A stretch of DNA of 64,000 nt from SZUA-430 sp031413635 (GTDB taxonomy: Bacteria; Pseudomonadota; Alphaproteobacteria; Micropepsales; Micropepsaceae), in assembly GCA_031413635.1 (NCBI GenBank), contig JANOFM010000130.1, positions 3,541 to 67,540 of the forward strand. Direction: 5' to 3'. Shown here piece after piece: positions 17,144 through 25,793 of the stretch. Under the pieces are notes generated by a model, which searched no databases, was not told the origin of the DNA, and saw only the letters and a list, made by a program, of their open reading frames with translations. Position 1 is the first letter of the stretch. The number at the start of each line of letters is the position of its first letter. The position numbers were made by a program, and so were the translations under genes.

Positions 17144-17983
17144 ATGCCGAAGCGGAGCATGAAGGAGGACGACGCGCTCGAAGATTTCGCGTATCGCGAG
17201 ATCACGCTCGACGGCGTCACCAAGGTGGTGCATGCGGCCGGCGCGGGGCCGGCGGTGATCGTTATGACCGAGATGCCGGGCATCAGCCCGCATGTCGCGC
17301 GCTTTGCACGCTGGGTGCGCGATGCGGGCTTTACGGTTTACATGCCCTCCCTGTTCGGCCGCGACGGTGTGGTGCCGAGTACGGAAGAAGGTGCCGCCGT
17401 GTTTCGCAAGGCCTGCGTCAGCGCCGAGTTCCGCGCCTTCGCGGGTGGTGGATCGAGTCCGGTGACATCATGGCTGCGGGCGCTGGCGCGGTTGGCGCAC
17501 GCGCAATGCGGCGGTCCGGGTGTCGGTGCGATCGGGATGTGCTTCACCGGGAACTTCGCGCTGACAATGATGCTTGAGCCCGCAGTGCTCGCCCCGGTAC
17601 TGTCGCAACCGTCGCTGCCGCTCGATGATCCTGCGGGCACGGGTATCGCGGACGAAGAACTTCGTGCGGTGCGGAAGCGACTTGAGCGGGACGACCTGAC
17701 CGTCATGGCCTATCGCTTCGAGGGCGACAAGTTTTGCCAGGCGCAGCGATTTGCGGCTTTCGCTGAGGCGCTCGGCGACAGGTTCGTTGCACGCGTGCTC
17801 CCCGACGCCGCCGCCAATCGCGACACGCCACCGTTTTTCCGACAGTACGTCACGACCCCGCATAGCGTAGTGACGGCGCATCTGGTCGACGAAGCCGGTC
17901 AACCGACAATCGCGGCTCGCGATGAAATACTAGCGTTCTTTGCCCGCAGACTCTTAGCACGACCTCCCGCGCCCGCACGGTGA
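17144..17983 (+). CDS. Dienelactone hydrolase family protein (279 aa)
   Basis: The start follows CTGGAG with about 9 bases spacing. The alpha/beta hydrolase fold has the dienelactone-hydrolase nucleophile in GMCFTGNFA (Cys rather than Ser), an early VIVMTEMPGISPH segment and a C-terminal His region TTPHSVVTAH. Members hydrolyse lactones or esters in aromatic degradation, but many have unknown substrates. It follows the HD-domain gene by 17 bases and shares its unusual strand composition. Confidence 0.87.
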   Translation: MPKRSMKEDDALEDFAYREITLDGVTKVVHAAGAGPAVIVMTEMPGISPHVARFARWVRDAGFTVYMPSLFGRDGVVPSTEEGAAVFRKACVSAEFRAFAGGGSSPVTSWLRALARLAHAQCGGPGVGAIGMCFTGNFALTMMLEPAVLAPVLSQPSLPLDDPAGTGIADEELRAVRKRLERDDLTVMAYRFEGDKFCQAQRFAAFAEALGDRFVARVLPDAAANRDTPPFFRQYVTTPHSVVTAHLVDEAGQPTIAARDEILAFFARRLLARPPAPAR

Positions 17984-18026
17984 CAAAGGCAATAGATGTA
18001 AAGCCTGCGATTTCGAAAGCGCACCC

Positions 18027-19067
18027 ATGCAACAATTGATGGTCTTAGGTCCAAAGACACTTCAATGGCGGGAAGCCGCCGAGCCGAAACTCCGGCAGCC
18101 GACGGACGCGCTCGTGCGTCCGATCGCCGTCTCTGTTTGCGATGCCGACGTATCGTATCTGCGCGGAGACTTGCCAGCCCGGGCTCCTTTCTGCTTCGGC
18201 CACGAATTCGTCGCCGATCTCGTAACGCTGGGCGACGAGGTTACCGGCTTCGTGGTGGGAGAGCGGGTCGTCGTTTCGTTTCTGATCGCTTGCGGCACGT
18301 GCAGGCGATGTCGTCAAGGCTACCCCGCCGCCTGCTCCACGGTGCCACCGAAGTCGGCGTATGGGTTCGGCATCTTTGGCGATTGGGGTGGAGCAGCTTG
18401 CGATCTCATCCGCGTGCCCTTTGCCTCCACGATGATGGTCAAACTGCCGGTGGGCGTTTCCGTGACGGATGCGGCAAGTGTGGGCGACAATCTGTCGGAC
18501 GCATTCCGCTGCGTCGCAGAAGGATTAAAGGAGGAACCTGGCGCTCCCGTTCTCATCGTTGCAGGCGGCGGCGGCACACCGTCGATTAGCCTCTATGCCG
18601 CCGCGCTCGCCCGCGCCCTTGGTTCCACACAGGTAGATTACATGGACACAAGTCCCACTCGTCTTGCGATCGCCCAAGCAATCGGTGCAAATCCCATCGA
18701 AGTAAAAAACGCCCCCAAGCGCCATGGAAGCTATTGGGTGACCGCCGACACCAGCGGCCATCCTTCGGGCGAATGGTTGAGCACGGCCCTTAACTCGACC
18801 TCGCCGTATGGGCGTTGCACCAGTTGCGGCATCTACCACAGCCCTGCGCCCGTACCGCTCGGATCGATGTATCGCCAAGGCGTGCGCTTCACGATCGGCT
18901 GGACAAACGTCCAGGCCTTGATGCCCGCGGTCATTGAACTTCTCGCCAAGAAAAACGTGCCGCTGGAAAAAATCCACACCGTCGTGCCGTGGGAAGACGC
19001 GATCGAAGCTCTAAGGGATCCGCCCGAAAAGCTCATTTTCGTTCGCGATGAGGCCCACAAGACATAG
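18027..19067 (+). CDS. Zinc-dependent alcohol dehydrogenase, MDR family (346 aa)
   Basis: Medium-chain dehydrogenase with catalytic zinc ligands in SVCDADV and GHEFV, and a structural zinc lobe beginning CGTCRRCRQGYPAAC (Cys near residues 92, 95, 98 and 106). The nucleotide-binding domain is less standard: the Gly-rich loop reads VAGGGGTPSISLYA. NAD(P)-linked oxidation of an alcohol or polyol is expected. No ribosome site stands out before the ATG at 18027; it is 43 bases from the upstream gene and convergent with the TetR gene. Confidence 0.87.
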   Translation: MQQLMVLGPKTLQWREAAEPKLRQPTDALVRPIAVSVCDADVSYLRGDLPARAPFCFGHEFVADLVTLGDEVTGFVVGERVVVSFLIACGTCRRCRQGYPAACSTVPPKSAYGFGIFGDWGGAACDLIRVPFASTMMVKLPVGVSVTDAASVGDNLSDAFRCVAEGLKEEPGAPVLIVAGGGGTPSISLYAAALARALGSTQVDYMDTSPTRLAIAQAIGANPIEVKNAPKRHGSYWVTADTSGHPSGEWLSTALNSTSPYGRCTSCGIYHSPAPVPLGSMYRQGVRFTIGWTNVQALMPAVIELLAKKNVPLEKIHTVVPWEDAIEALRDPPEKLIFVRDEAHKT

Positions 19068-19123
19068 GTCGCGGTGCGTGCGGCATCGACGACCGATGAT
19101 GCCCAGCCGGTCACCTGCCGCAT

Positions 19124-19750
19124 TCACGCCTTCGGCGACAACGCCCGCACGAAAAACAGCGTCAGCGACTTGACCAGCGCCGCGCGCGTGCGCCCGCGGC
19201 GAAAGCCGTGGCTCGACGCCTGATGGATAGCGCCGACGATTGCTTGGCCGACGATCGAAAAATCGTAGTCCTTCGCCACCAAACCGTCCTTGGCTTGGAT
19301 GCGCAACAACTCGCCCCACTCCTCGCCCCAGCGTTGGATCAGCGTGTCCTCCGCCCCGTCGCCGCCCGAGGCGATGACGGCCTCGTCGGTCATCGCCGTC
19401 GCGATGACGCCCGGATTGTCTTCACCGTAGTCGTAGATCGCGGTCAGCGCCGCCTCGACCAATTGCGACAGGTTTTTCGACCCCGCCGCCCGCGCAATGA
19501 CGGCGGCATCGAGCTCCGCCCGCGCCTCGTCGACGAAGGCCAGGAAACACTCGCGCTTGTCCTTGAAGTGCAAGTAGAACGTGCCGTGCCCGAGCCCCGC
19601 CGCTTTGGAAATATCCTGCGGCCGCGTCGCGTGATAACCGCGCGCCACGAACGACTTGCGCGCCGCCGAAAGCAGACGTTTGCGGCTCTCGAGCCGCCGC
19701 TTGGCACCGCGGAGCGAGGCATCTGGGGCATCGACAGTGGATTGGCTCAT
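19124..19750 (-). CDS. TetR/AcrR family transcriptional regulator (208 aa)
   Basis: The N-terminal helix-turn-helix is typical: RLLSAARKSFVARGYHATRP, then ISKAAGLGHGTFYLHFKDKR near residues 45-65. The C-terminal ligand domain has no recognisable pocket motif. The frame is open beyond the chosen start, but ATG 19750 begins just before the conserved domain and the upstream part would overlap the divergent TPR promoter region. The regulated genes are unknown; the neighbouring dehydrogenase or the 14356 palindrome operon are candidates. Confidence 0.9.
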   Translation of the reverse strand: MSQSTVDAPDASLRGAKRRLESRKRLLSAARKSFVARGYHATRPQDISKAAGLGHGTFYLHFKDKRECFLAFVDEARAELDAAVIARAAGSKNLSQLVEAALTAIYDYGEDNPGVIATAMTDEAVIASGGDGAEDTLIQRWGEEWGELLRIQAKDGLVAKDYDFSIVGQAIVGAIHQASSHGFRRGRTRAALVKSLTLFFVRALSPKA

Positions 19751-19878
19751 GGCGCAATGCTTGAGCAAGCGCCCCACCGAAGTCAAATTCCAGCCGAAAC
19801 TCGCGCCTTTGTGAGCACAGCCCACTTGCCGCGCCCCCGTTAACGAAGCACTCTCCCGGCAAATCCGAAGGAGTTCCC

Positions 19879-20403
19879 ATGTACCGACCAATTGCCCTTT
19901 CGTTCGCTGCCGCAGCGCTTGCGGCTATGAGCTTTGCAACCGTCGAGGCTATTGCCGCGCCGGGCGGCGGGTCGCCGCGGACGGAAATGCCGCGCCCTGC
20001 CCCAACCGGTCCGAATAAGAAAAAGGAAGAGGCACGCGAAACCGACTTCCAGAAAGCCGAATATCTGGTCAAAGGCGAAAAATTCGACGAAGCGATTCCG
20101 TTGCTGCAGAAAGTGGTCGCCGACAACCCGCGCGATTCCGACGCCTGGAACTATCTGGGCTTCGCCAGCCGAAAGCTCGGCAAACTCGATGAGTCGCTCG
20201 GCTACTACCAAAAGGCGCTGACGATCACCCCCAATCACAAAGGGGCGAACGAGTATCTCGGCGAACTCTACCTGATGATGAAGAATCTTGCGAAGGCCGA
20301 GGAACAGTTTGCAAAGCTGAAATCCATTTGCCCGGCCGGCTGCGAAGAACTTGAAGATCTCGAAGCCGACATCGCCGACTACAAGGCGAGCAACCCGAGC
20401 TAG
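19879..20403 (+). CDS. Periplasmic TPR-repeat protein (174 aa)
   Basis: AAGGAG lies just upstream of the ATG. Residues 1-27 form a signal peptide with an Ala-rich cleavage region (EAIAAPG). About residues 52-150 contain two to three tetratricopeptide repeats, for example DAWNYLGFASRKLGKLDESL and GANEYLGELYLMMKNLAKAE, a protein-protein interaction scaffold. The C-terminus has a Cys pair (CPAGC) that may form a disulfide. It ends at a hairpin shared with the convergent DUF2336 gene. Confidence 0.87.
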   Translation: MYRPIALSFAAAALAAMSFATVEAIAAPGGGSPRTEMPRPAPTGPNKKKEEARETDFQKAEYLVKGEKFDEAIPLLQKVVADNPRDSDAWNYLGFASRKLGKLDESLGYYQKALTITPNHKGANEYLGELYLMMKNLAKAEEQFAKLKSICPAGCEELEDLEADIADYKASNPS

Positions 20404-20428
20404 ACGTTTGCTATCCGAATTGGCATCG

Positions 20429-20450
20429 AAGGCGGCTTACGCCGCCTTTT
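20429..20450. terminator. Bidirectional terminator between convergent genes
   Basis: AAGGCGGC, a 4-base loop TTAC, then GCCGCCTTTT form a perfect 8-bp stem with short T-runs in both directions. It serves the TPR gene on the plus strand and overlaps the stop and last Ala codons of the DUF2336 gene on the minus strand. Confidence 0.75.
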
Positions 20451-21579
20451 CCAACTTCGACAGCTTCGCCAGCAGATAGTCCAGGTCGCCGGATTCCATC
20501 TCGGTGTATTTCGTCAGGATGCGTTCGATCAAACGCCGGGCGAAGCGCTCGCGGCCGTCCGGCCCGCCCTCGAAGTCCGTCTCGCTGATCATATCCACCG
20601 CGACCCGGAACGCCGGAAACATCTGCTCCGGAAAACTGCATTTCTTGTAGATCGACTTCAGCCCCAACGGGCCTGCATCGTGCACCAGCACCGAAACCTT
20701 TTGCCCGCTGATGCCCGATATCTCGGCGAAGGCGTCCTCGGCGAAACGAATATCGCCCGAACACAGGGCCCGAAGCACCAGCGTAGGCGACAGGCGCCCG
20801 CGCGCGTGAAGCTGAGCCACCAAAGCTTGCGTATCCTGCGTCGGCGTCGACGTCGAAATCAACCCGACGGTTGCCCGCTCGCGCGCTTCCAAAATAATGT
20901 CGGTCGCGATGTCTTCGGGCAAGTCGTGGCGCGACGCGAGTTCGACCTTCAGTTTGTCCGACACCAGTGCGACCAAACGTTCCGAAATCGTCACCGGCAA
21001 TTCGCTGCGATAAACCATCGCCGATTTGACAGTTTCAAATTTGCTGTAGCGATCGAGCGTGCGCTTCAGAAGGTCCTCGCCCAAAACCGCGCCTTCGTTG
21101 CTGACCAGCGTCGTCACGGCGGCCGCATTGCCGGTGTCGATCAGCGCCGACGCGACCGTTGTACTCACCTCCGACCGGCGCGCGACCGCCACCTGCTTCG
21201 CCCCGTTGCCGTCGGTCAGAACCGCCACCAGGTCTTCGTCGGTCAGAACCGGCGACCACTCGAGGATCGGCAAGGCAATCGCTGCGTCGTCTTTGGCAAG
21301 TTTGACCGCCAGATCGCGCGGCATCGCCTGCGAGCCCTTCATCGAATCCGCCACCGCATGGCGCACGGCGGCTTCGGCGTCTGCCGCCATCGCACGCATG
21401 ATGTCGAGCGCTATCGCCCACTCCGCCGGTTTCAAGCGGCCGGAATCGAACTCCACGGCAAGCTGCTGCACAACCTTGGCCCGGCGCGCCGGAGCCGGAT
21501 CGGCAAGCAGCGCTTGAACGTCCTGAAAACGCAGGCCTTGCGGCAAGGTCGTCTTGTGGGTGGAGTCTTTTACATCCAT
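20437..21579 (-). CDS. DUF2336 domain protein (380 aa)
   Basis: All-helical, repeat-like protein matching DUF2336, a family largely of alphaproteobacteria with unknown function. HEAT-like repeats run through the sequence, with recurring segments such as ALPILEWSPVLTDEDLVAVL and LPVTISERLVALVSDKLK. No signal peptide or membrane segment, so it is cytosolic. A second DUF2336 protein lies at 54333-55448. The C-terminal codons form one arm of a terminator hairpin. Confidence 0.88.
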   Translation of the reverse strand: MDVKDSTHKTTLPQGLRFQDVQALLADPAPARRAKVVQQLAVEFDSGRLKPAEWAIALDIMRAMAADAEAAVRHAVADSMKGSQAMPRDLAVKLAKDDAAIALPILEWSPVLTDEDLVAVLTDGNGAKQVAVARRSEVSTTVASALIDTGNAAAVTTLVSNEGAVLGEDLLKRTLDRYSKFETVKSAMVYRSELPVTISERLVALVSDKLKVELASRHDLPEDIATDIILEARERATVGLISTSTPTQDTQALVAQLHARGRLSPTLVLRALCSGDIRFAEDAFAEISGISGQKVSVLVHDAGPLGLKSIYKKCSFPEQMFPAFRVAVDMISETDFEGGPDGRERFARRLIERILTKYTEMESGDLDYLLAKLSKLEKAA

Positions 21580-21616
21580 ACCGCCAAGCTTAGGTCGGCT
21601 TGGTTAAGGTGCCGTT

Positions 21617-22588
21617 ATGATCTCATTTTTACCCGATACCCTTGCCGCAGCGCTTGCCGCCGAATTTACGGGGTTCACCTCCTCCGAAATACGCGAAGCC
21701 GCCGGCCGATTGTCTGAAGCCTATCGCGGCAACGCGCGGATCCACCCGACACTTTCGAGCATCGAACGCGCGGCCTACCTCGCCGTTAGGTTTCCATCAA
21801 CCTTTGCGGCAGCAAACCTCGTTTGGCAAGAAATCGCGGACCTGAGTTCAACGACCGATCTTACCACCGTATTGGACGCAGGCTCCGGCCCGGGCACAGC
21901 CTCGCTTGCAGCGCACCTCGTCGTCCCCAAATCCGTGCGGTTCACCCGCCTAGAACGCGATGCCGGTTGGCGCGACGTCGCCGCGCGGCTTGCAACGGCC
22001 TGCGCGCTCGAAGGAAAATTCCTGCAAGGCACGATTTCACGCGCGATGACCGTCGAGCCGCATGACGGAGTAGTCGCTTGCTACGCGCTGGGCGAGTTGC
22101 CATTGAACGAACGCACGGCCAGTATCGCGACGTTGTGGTCGCTCGCCAAGAAAATGCTTGTCGTCATCGAGCCCGGAACGCCGGACGGCTTTGAAAACAT
22201 TCTTCGCGTTCGCCAACACATCCTCTCTTCAGGTGGATACGCTGCCGCCCCTTGCACCCATGACGCGGCCTGTCCGATGAGTCGCGCCGATTGGTGCCAC
22301 CGCCCGGTCCGCGTCGCCCGCAGCAACATGCACCGCGAGGCAAAGCGCGCCGGCCTAAGTTACGAAGACGAAAAATTCGCCTATATCGCAGCCACGCGCT
22401 CGCACCCTCAACGCCGCGCACCCGCGCGTATCGTGCGCAAGCCCATCCGCAACGCGGGACACCTCCATTTGGACGGATGCGAAGCAGAAGGCATCCGGCG
22501 CCGGACGATTTCACGCAGCGACGGCCCGCTTTACCGCGCCGCGCGTGACGCCTCATGGGGCGATCTGTGGCCGCCTCAAGACGATTGA
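21617..22588 (+). CDS. Rsm22-like ribosomal small-subunit methyltransferase (323 aa)
   Basis: The SAM-binding motif VLDAGSGPGTASLA (near residue 86), a second motif with LGELPLNERT, and a Cys cluster APCTHDAACPM followed by DWCHRPVR (possible Fe-S or zinc ligands) identify an Rsm22-like protein, related to mitoribosome assembly factors. A C-terminal basic region ends the protein. The last 13 bases overlap the convergent MFS gene. Confidence 0.85.
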   Translation: MISFLPDTLAAALAAEFTGFTSSEIREAAGRLSEAYRGNARIHPTLSSIERAAYLAVRFPSTFAAANLVWQEIADLSSTTDLTTVLDAGSGPGTASLAAHLVVPKSVRFTRLERDAGWRDVAARLATACALEGKFLQGTISRAMTVEPHDGVVACYALGELPLNERTASIATLWSLAKKMLVVIEPGTPDGFENILRVRQHILSSGGYAAAPCTHDAACPMSRADWCHRPVRVARSNMHREAKRAGLSYEDEKFAYIAATRSHPQRRAPARIVRKPIRNAGHLHLDGCEAEGIRRRTISRSDGPLYRAARDASWGDLWPPQDD

Positions 22589-23718
22589 CGCGCTTTCGTG
22601 CGCGCCATCGCCGCGGCGGCGATCGCAAACCCGGCATGCGGCAAAGCGAGAGCGGCGAAGTATCCCGGCGGTCCGAACAACGCGATCGCATAGGACAACA
22701 ACGGCGGTGCCACGATCGCTCCTATCAGAAAGAACACGATCATCGAGGCACTCGCCGCGGTGCGCTCGCTCTGCTCCAAGCGTTCGCTGACACGTGCGAC
22801 GCCGACGGCGTAAAGCGGAAACGTCGCTGCCCCGAACGCAACCGCGAACACCATCAAAGCAAACTCACCGTCGACCAACCCCACCAGCGCCGACAGCGCC
22901 GCAACTCCCGCCATCGCCGCCAAAACCAGCCTGCGGTCCTTATGATCGGCGAGCGACGCGACCGGAAATTGCGCGACAACGCCGCTGACGATGGCGAGCG
23001 TCATGAAAATCGACTTCGCCAAATCGCTAAGGCCGATCAACTCGACAAGTGCCGGCCCGGAGGCCATCAACGCCGCCCATGCATAGCCGGACAACACGAC
23101 GGCGGAAACGCCGAACGGCGAACGCCTGAACAATCGGCCCAGCCCCATCTTTCGCGGCGCTTCGAAACGCGGGTTCTCGACCGCTTCAAAGCGCAGGAAG
23201 CAGAGCGCCGCCAGCGTCAGCATAGCTGCGATCAGGAACAACAACTCGTTGCCGTACCCGCGCGCATTCAAAAACAACTGCCCGGCCGCCAACCCGCCGA
23301 GTTGCACCATCAGATAGATCGAAAACACCCGCGCGCGCCAATCGTCCTTCGTGCTGAGATTGAGCCAACTTTCGACCGTGGCAAACGCACCCGAAAGCCC
23401 GAACCCCGCCATCAAACGCAGGAAAATCCACAGCAACGGCGCATCGCTCAGCGCATAACCGGCGGTCGCCGCAACGGCCAGCAGAATGAAACCTGCAAGC
23501 GCCGCCACATGCGTCGAACGCGCAATCGCCGCCGGCGCCATCAAGGCACCCGCGGCACTTCCGGCATAGAACGCCGACAACACAAGCCCTTTAAGCCAAG
23601 GCTCGAACGCGCGCGCCTCACTGGTGACGCTGATCAGCGTGCCCGTCACGCCGTTCCCGGCTTGAATGAGCGCCATCGCCGCGAAAATCGGCCACCAAAG
23701 GCGCAGGATTTGAGTCAT
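22576..23718 (-). CDS. MFS transporter (380 aa)
   Basis: About twelve hydrophobic segments, with a gate-type motif around SLADHKDRRLVLAA between the two halves, fit a major facilitator superfamily permease. The N-terminal half contains ALIQAGNGVTGTLISV, resembling YcaD-like drug/solute exporters. Substrate unknown. The ATG at 23718 lies inside a segment that looks like the 3' end of a tRNA on the minus strand; see findings. Confidence 0.88.
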   Translation of the reverse strand: MTQILRLWWPIFAAMALIQAGNGVTGTLISVTSEARAFEPWLKGLVLSAFYAGSAAGALMAPAAIARSTHVAALAGFILLAVAATAGYALSDAPLLWIFLRLMAGFGLSGAFATVESWLNLSTKDDWRARVFSIYLMVQLGGLAAGQLFLNARGYGNELLFLIAAMLTLAALCFLRFEAVENPRFEAPRKMGLGRLFRRSPFGVSAVVLSGYAWAALMASGPALVELIGLSDLAKSIFMTLAIVSGVVAQFPVASLADHKDRRLVLAAMAGVAALSALVGLVDGEFALMVFAVAFGAATFPLYAVGVARVSERLEQSERTAASASMIVFFLIGAIVAPPLLSYAIALFGPPGYFAALALPHAGFAIAAAAMARTKARQSS

Positions 23719-23796
23719 CGGCCCCGTCGGATTCGAACCACGGCCGCAACCTTATGACCAACCGCGCGCCAAGAAGCCAGCGCGCGTTGTCGCAAG

Positions 23797-24672
23797 TTAA
23801 ATGAGGCCCTCGTTCATGCGCCTGAACTTGGGCTCTTCATCGCCAGGCGTGCCCGCCAAATCGGGCACCGGGTCGAGTGCCGCCAAGAGTTGAACCATAA
23901 TCGGCGAGAGTATCAGCGTGTCGTCGCTCACATACGACCCGCCGGAATAAACCGAAGTACTCGGCAACGTGCTGTCCGTCGTCGCCCCGCGCCAAGGCGT
24001 CGTTCGCACCTCGGCCAATGACGTGTCGCTGACCTGTGGTACATTTTCGTGCTTGCGCGTCAGCGCGGCTGCGACCGTGGCAATCGAACGGGCATCGCCG
24101 TTCTTAGCAAAGAAGATCGAGCGATTTGCGGCGGCAGCCTGCGGAAACAATTGCGCCGCCGAAGCGTCCGGGTTTTCGGCGGCAGCGCGGATCAGTTTTG
24201 TCGCGGCTTTCGGTCCCAAGAAATGGGCGACGTAAAGCTCGCCCTGCGAAACGCCGCGACCGAGTTCGCCTTCCATGTCCGCGCGCATGTCGCCGGTCAT
24301 TTCCCCGGCCATCAAAGCCGCGGCCTCGGGATTCTTGCGCAGGGCAAGAATTTCCCGGCGCAGCGCCCCATCGGCCACCTTGAACCGGCCATTACTGCCG
24401 ACCTGGATCGCATCGGCATAGGCCTTCAGCCCGTGTTCCGCGCCGTGCTCGCGCACGGTGCCAAGCCAAGTTTGCTCGATGAATTGAAACAGACCGGTGG
24501 CCGACGAAGTCGCCGCCTGAGCCGCGGGATTCAGGCTAGATTCGCGCATCGCCGTCTTCAGAAGATATCCGAAATCGGTGCCGGTTTCGACCGCCGCGCG
24601 GCGCAAAGCCGACATCACCCCGTCCATTTTGGCGGGCGTCGCTTGAGCGGAGGAGATCTGATTGGCGTTCAT
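23797..24672 (-). CDS. Lytic transglycosylase-like protein without signal peptide (291 aa)
   Basis: The soluble lytic transglycosylase core is near residues 36-80: catalytic Glu in TAMRESSLNP (about E44), then SSATGLFQFIEQTW. The remainder is Ala-rich and ends with a low-complexity Ser/Thr tail around 215-240. Starting at ATG 24672 the N-terminus (MNANQISSAQ) is not a signal peptide, and the longer in-frame ATG at 24705 adds only a short hydrophobic stretch. It may be exported by a non-Sec route, as for flagellar or secretion-apparatus muramidases, but no such genes are nearby. Confidence 0.8.
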   Translation of the reverse strand: MNANQISSAQATPAKMDGVMSALRRAAVETGTDFGYLLKTAMRESSLNPAAQAATSSATGLFQFIEQTWLGTVREHGAEHGLKAYADAIQVGSNGRFKVADGALRREILALRKNPEAAALMAGEMTGDMRADMEGELGRGVSQGELYVAHFLGPKAATKLIRAAAENPDASAAQLFPQAAAANRSIFFAKNGDARSIATVAAALTRKHENVPQVSDTSLAEVRTTPWRGATTDSTLPSTSVYSGGSYVSDDTLILSPIMVQLLAALDPVPDLAGTPGDEEPKFRRMNEGLI

Positions 24673-24884
24673 GGCAACGGCAAAGGTTCGCAAGGCCCAT
24701 GCCAAGACGTTGAGGGGTGTTTCCAGACAATCTCAAGTCGCGGCCACCCCCATCGAGCGGGTCTGGAAGACTAGAACATATAGGGAACAAGCGGACAAAG
24801 CCAACGTGTGAATTCGCCGTTCGCGTTCAGGCAGCCGAAACCCTCGAGCGCCTAGGGTGACGCAGTCGAACACCGGAGGGCCGG

Positions 24885-25556
24885 ATGGATCGCTCGCAGT
24901 ACTACGGCCGAACGCCGCTGCCCAAGTCGGCAAAATTTCCGCTGGCATTGGCCGGTCTGCTTTGGATGGCTGTGATTTTCTCGCCCTTCGTCGCCTTCAC
25001 CGTGAACGGGGTCGTGGACGACTCGAACTGGATGCCCGCATACGTCACCGCCGGTCTATCGTTGCTGTTGCTGGCGCTGCTGCATGGCAGGGCCGTGGCA
25101 AACTACTTCCGGCTTCCGAAGGCGCTCCGCGACGAGTACCAATTCGGCAAGCTGTATCCGGCGACCCCGCGGCCCTCGTCGCGCGGGGACCGCGCTTTCG
25201 ATCTTGGCTCGAAACGCGCCGTCGTTCGGGTTTCGGAAGATGGCGTTCAGGTCTCGCCGGCCGCGTTCCTTCGAACGGACTTCCGGAGCGCGATCGAAGG
25301 CACGCACCTCAAACACACGTCTGCCTTGGGTGGACAGCAATACAAGCCCCACCTCTTCGTGGCGTGGCGCGACATCAAAAAGTGGGAAGTGCGCGACGAC
25401 AGCGACGGCCCGGACTACTATCGGCTAATCTTGGCGAAAGGCGGCTACATCTGCATCCGCCGGCCGTCACGCGCGCAGGATGAATATGAGCTCCTGGACG
25501 CGGTGCGCGGCGTAGGCCAAATGGCCGTCAGATTGCTTTGCGACGTGCCGCGTTGA
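24885..25556 (+). CDS. Hypothetical membrane protein with two TM segments (223 aa)
   Basis: Residues 17-42 and 51-68 are hydrophobic, forming a hairpin anchor with a periplasmic loop between. The remaining 150 residues are soluble and basic, with beta-rich segments such as HLFVAWRDIKKWEVRD, the pattern of a PH-like or STM3941-like domain, though I only note it as suggestive. GGAGGG precedes the ATG. Monocistronic. Confidence 0.78.
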   Translation: MDRSQYYGRTPLPKSAKFPLALAGLLWMAVIFSPFVAFTVNGVVDDSNWMPAYVTAGLSLLLLALLHGRAVANYFRLPKALRDEYQFGKLYPATPRPSSRGDRAFDLGSKRAVVRVSEDGVQVSPAAFLRTDFRSAIEGTHLKHTSALGGQQYKPHLFVAWRDIKKWEVRDDSDGPDYYRLILAKGGYICIRRPSRAQDEYELLDAVRGVGQMAVRLLCDVPR

Positions 25557-25793
25557 CACTCGACGGCGGCAGCAAAAATAGTGGGACATGACAAAGGGGC
25601 TTGTAACAAACCGATGAAGATGTCGGGGCGGAGTAGATTTCAACGCCGCACGCAATCGTCGGAGTAACCGCGCGGCACTCGCGAAAGCGCAGATAAAAGA
25701 AGTCCACCCCACATCTTCAGCTCGGGCGACGAGTCCGTCTCATGGCTCACGCGCCTGCGAAGGGTTAGGCGCACTGTCCCCGTAAATCCCCAC

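Noticed and set aside
23715..23800. Functional tRNA gene on the minus strand
   Set aside because: The T-arm stem does not pair with its upstream side and there is no 5' acceptor strand; only a 3'-like fragment is visible.
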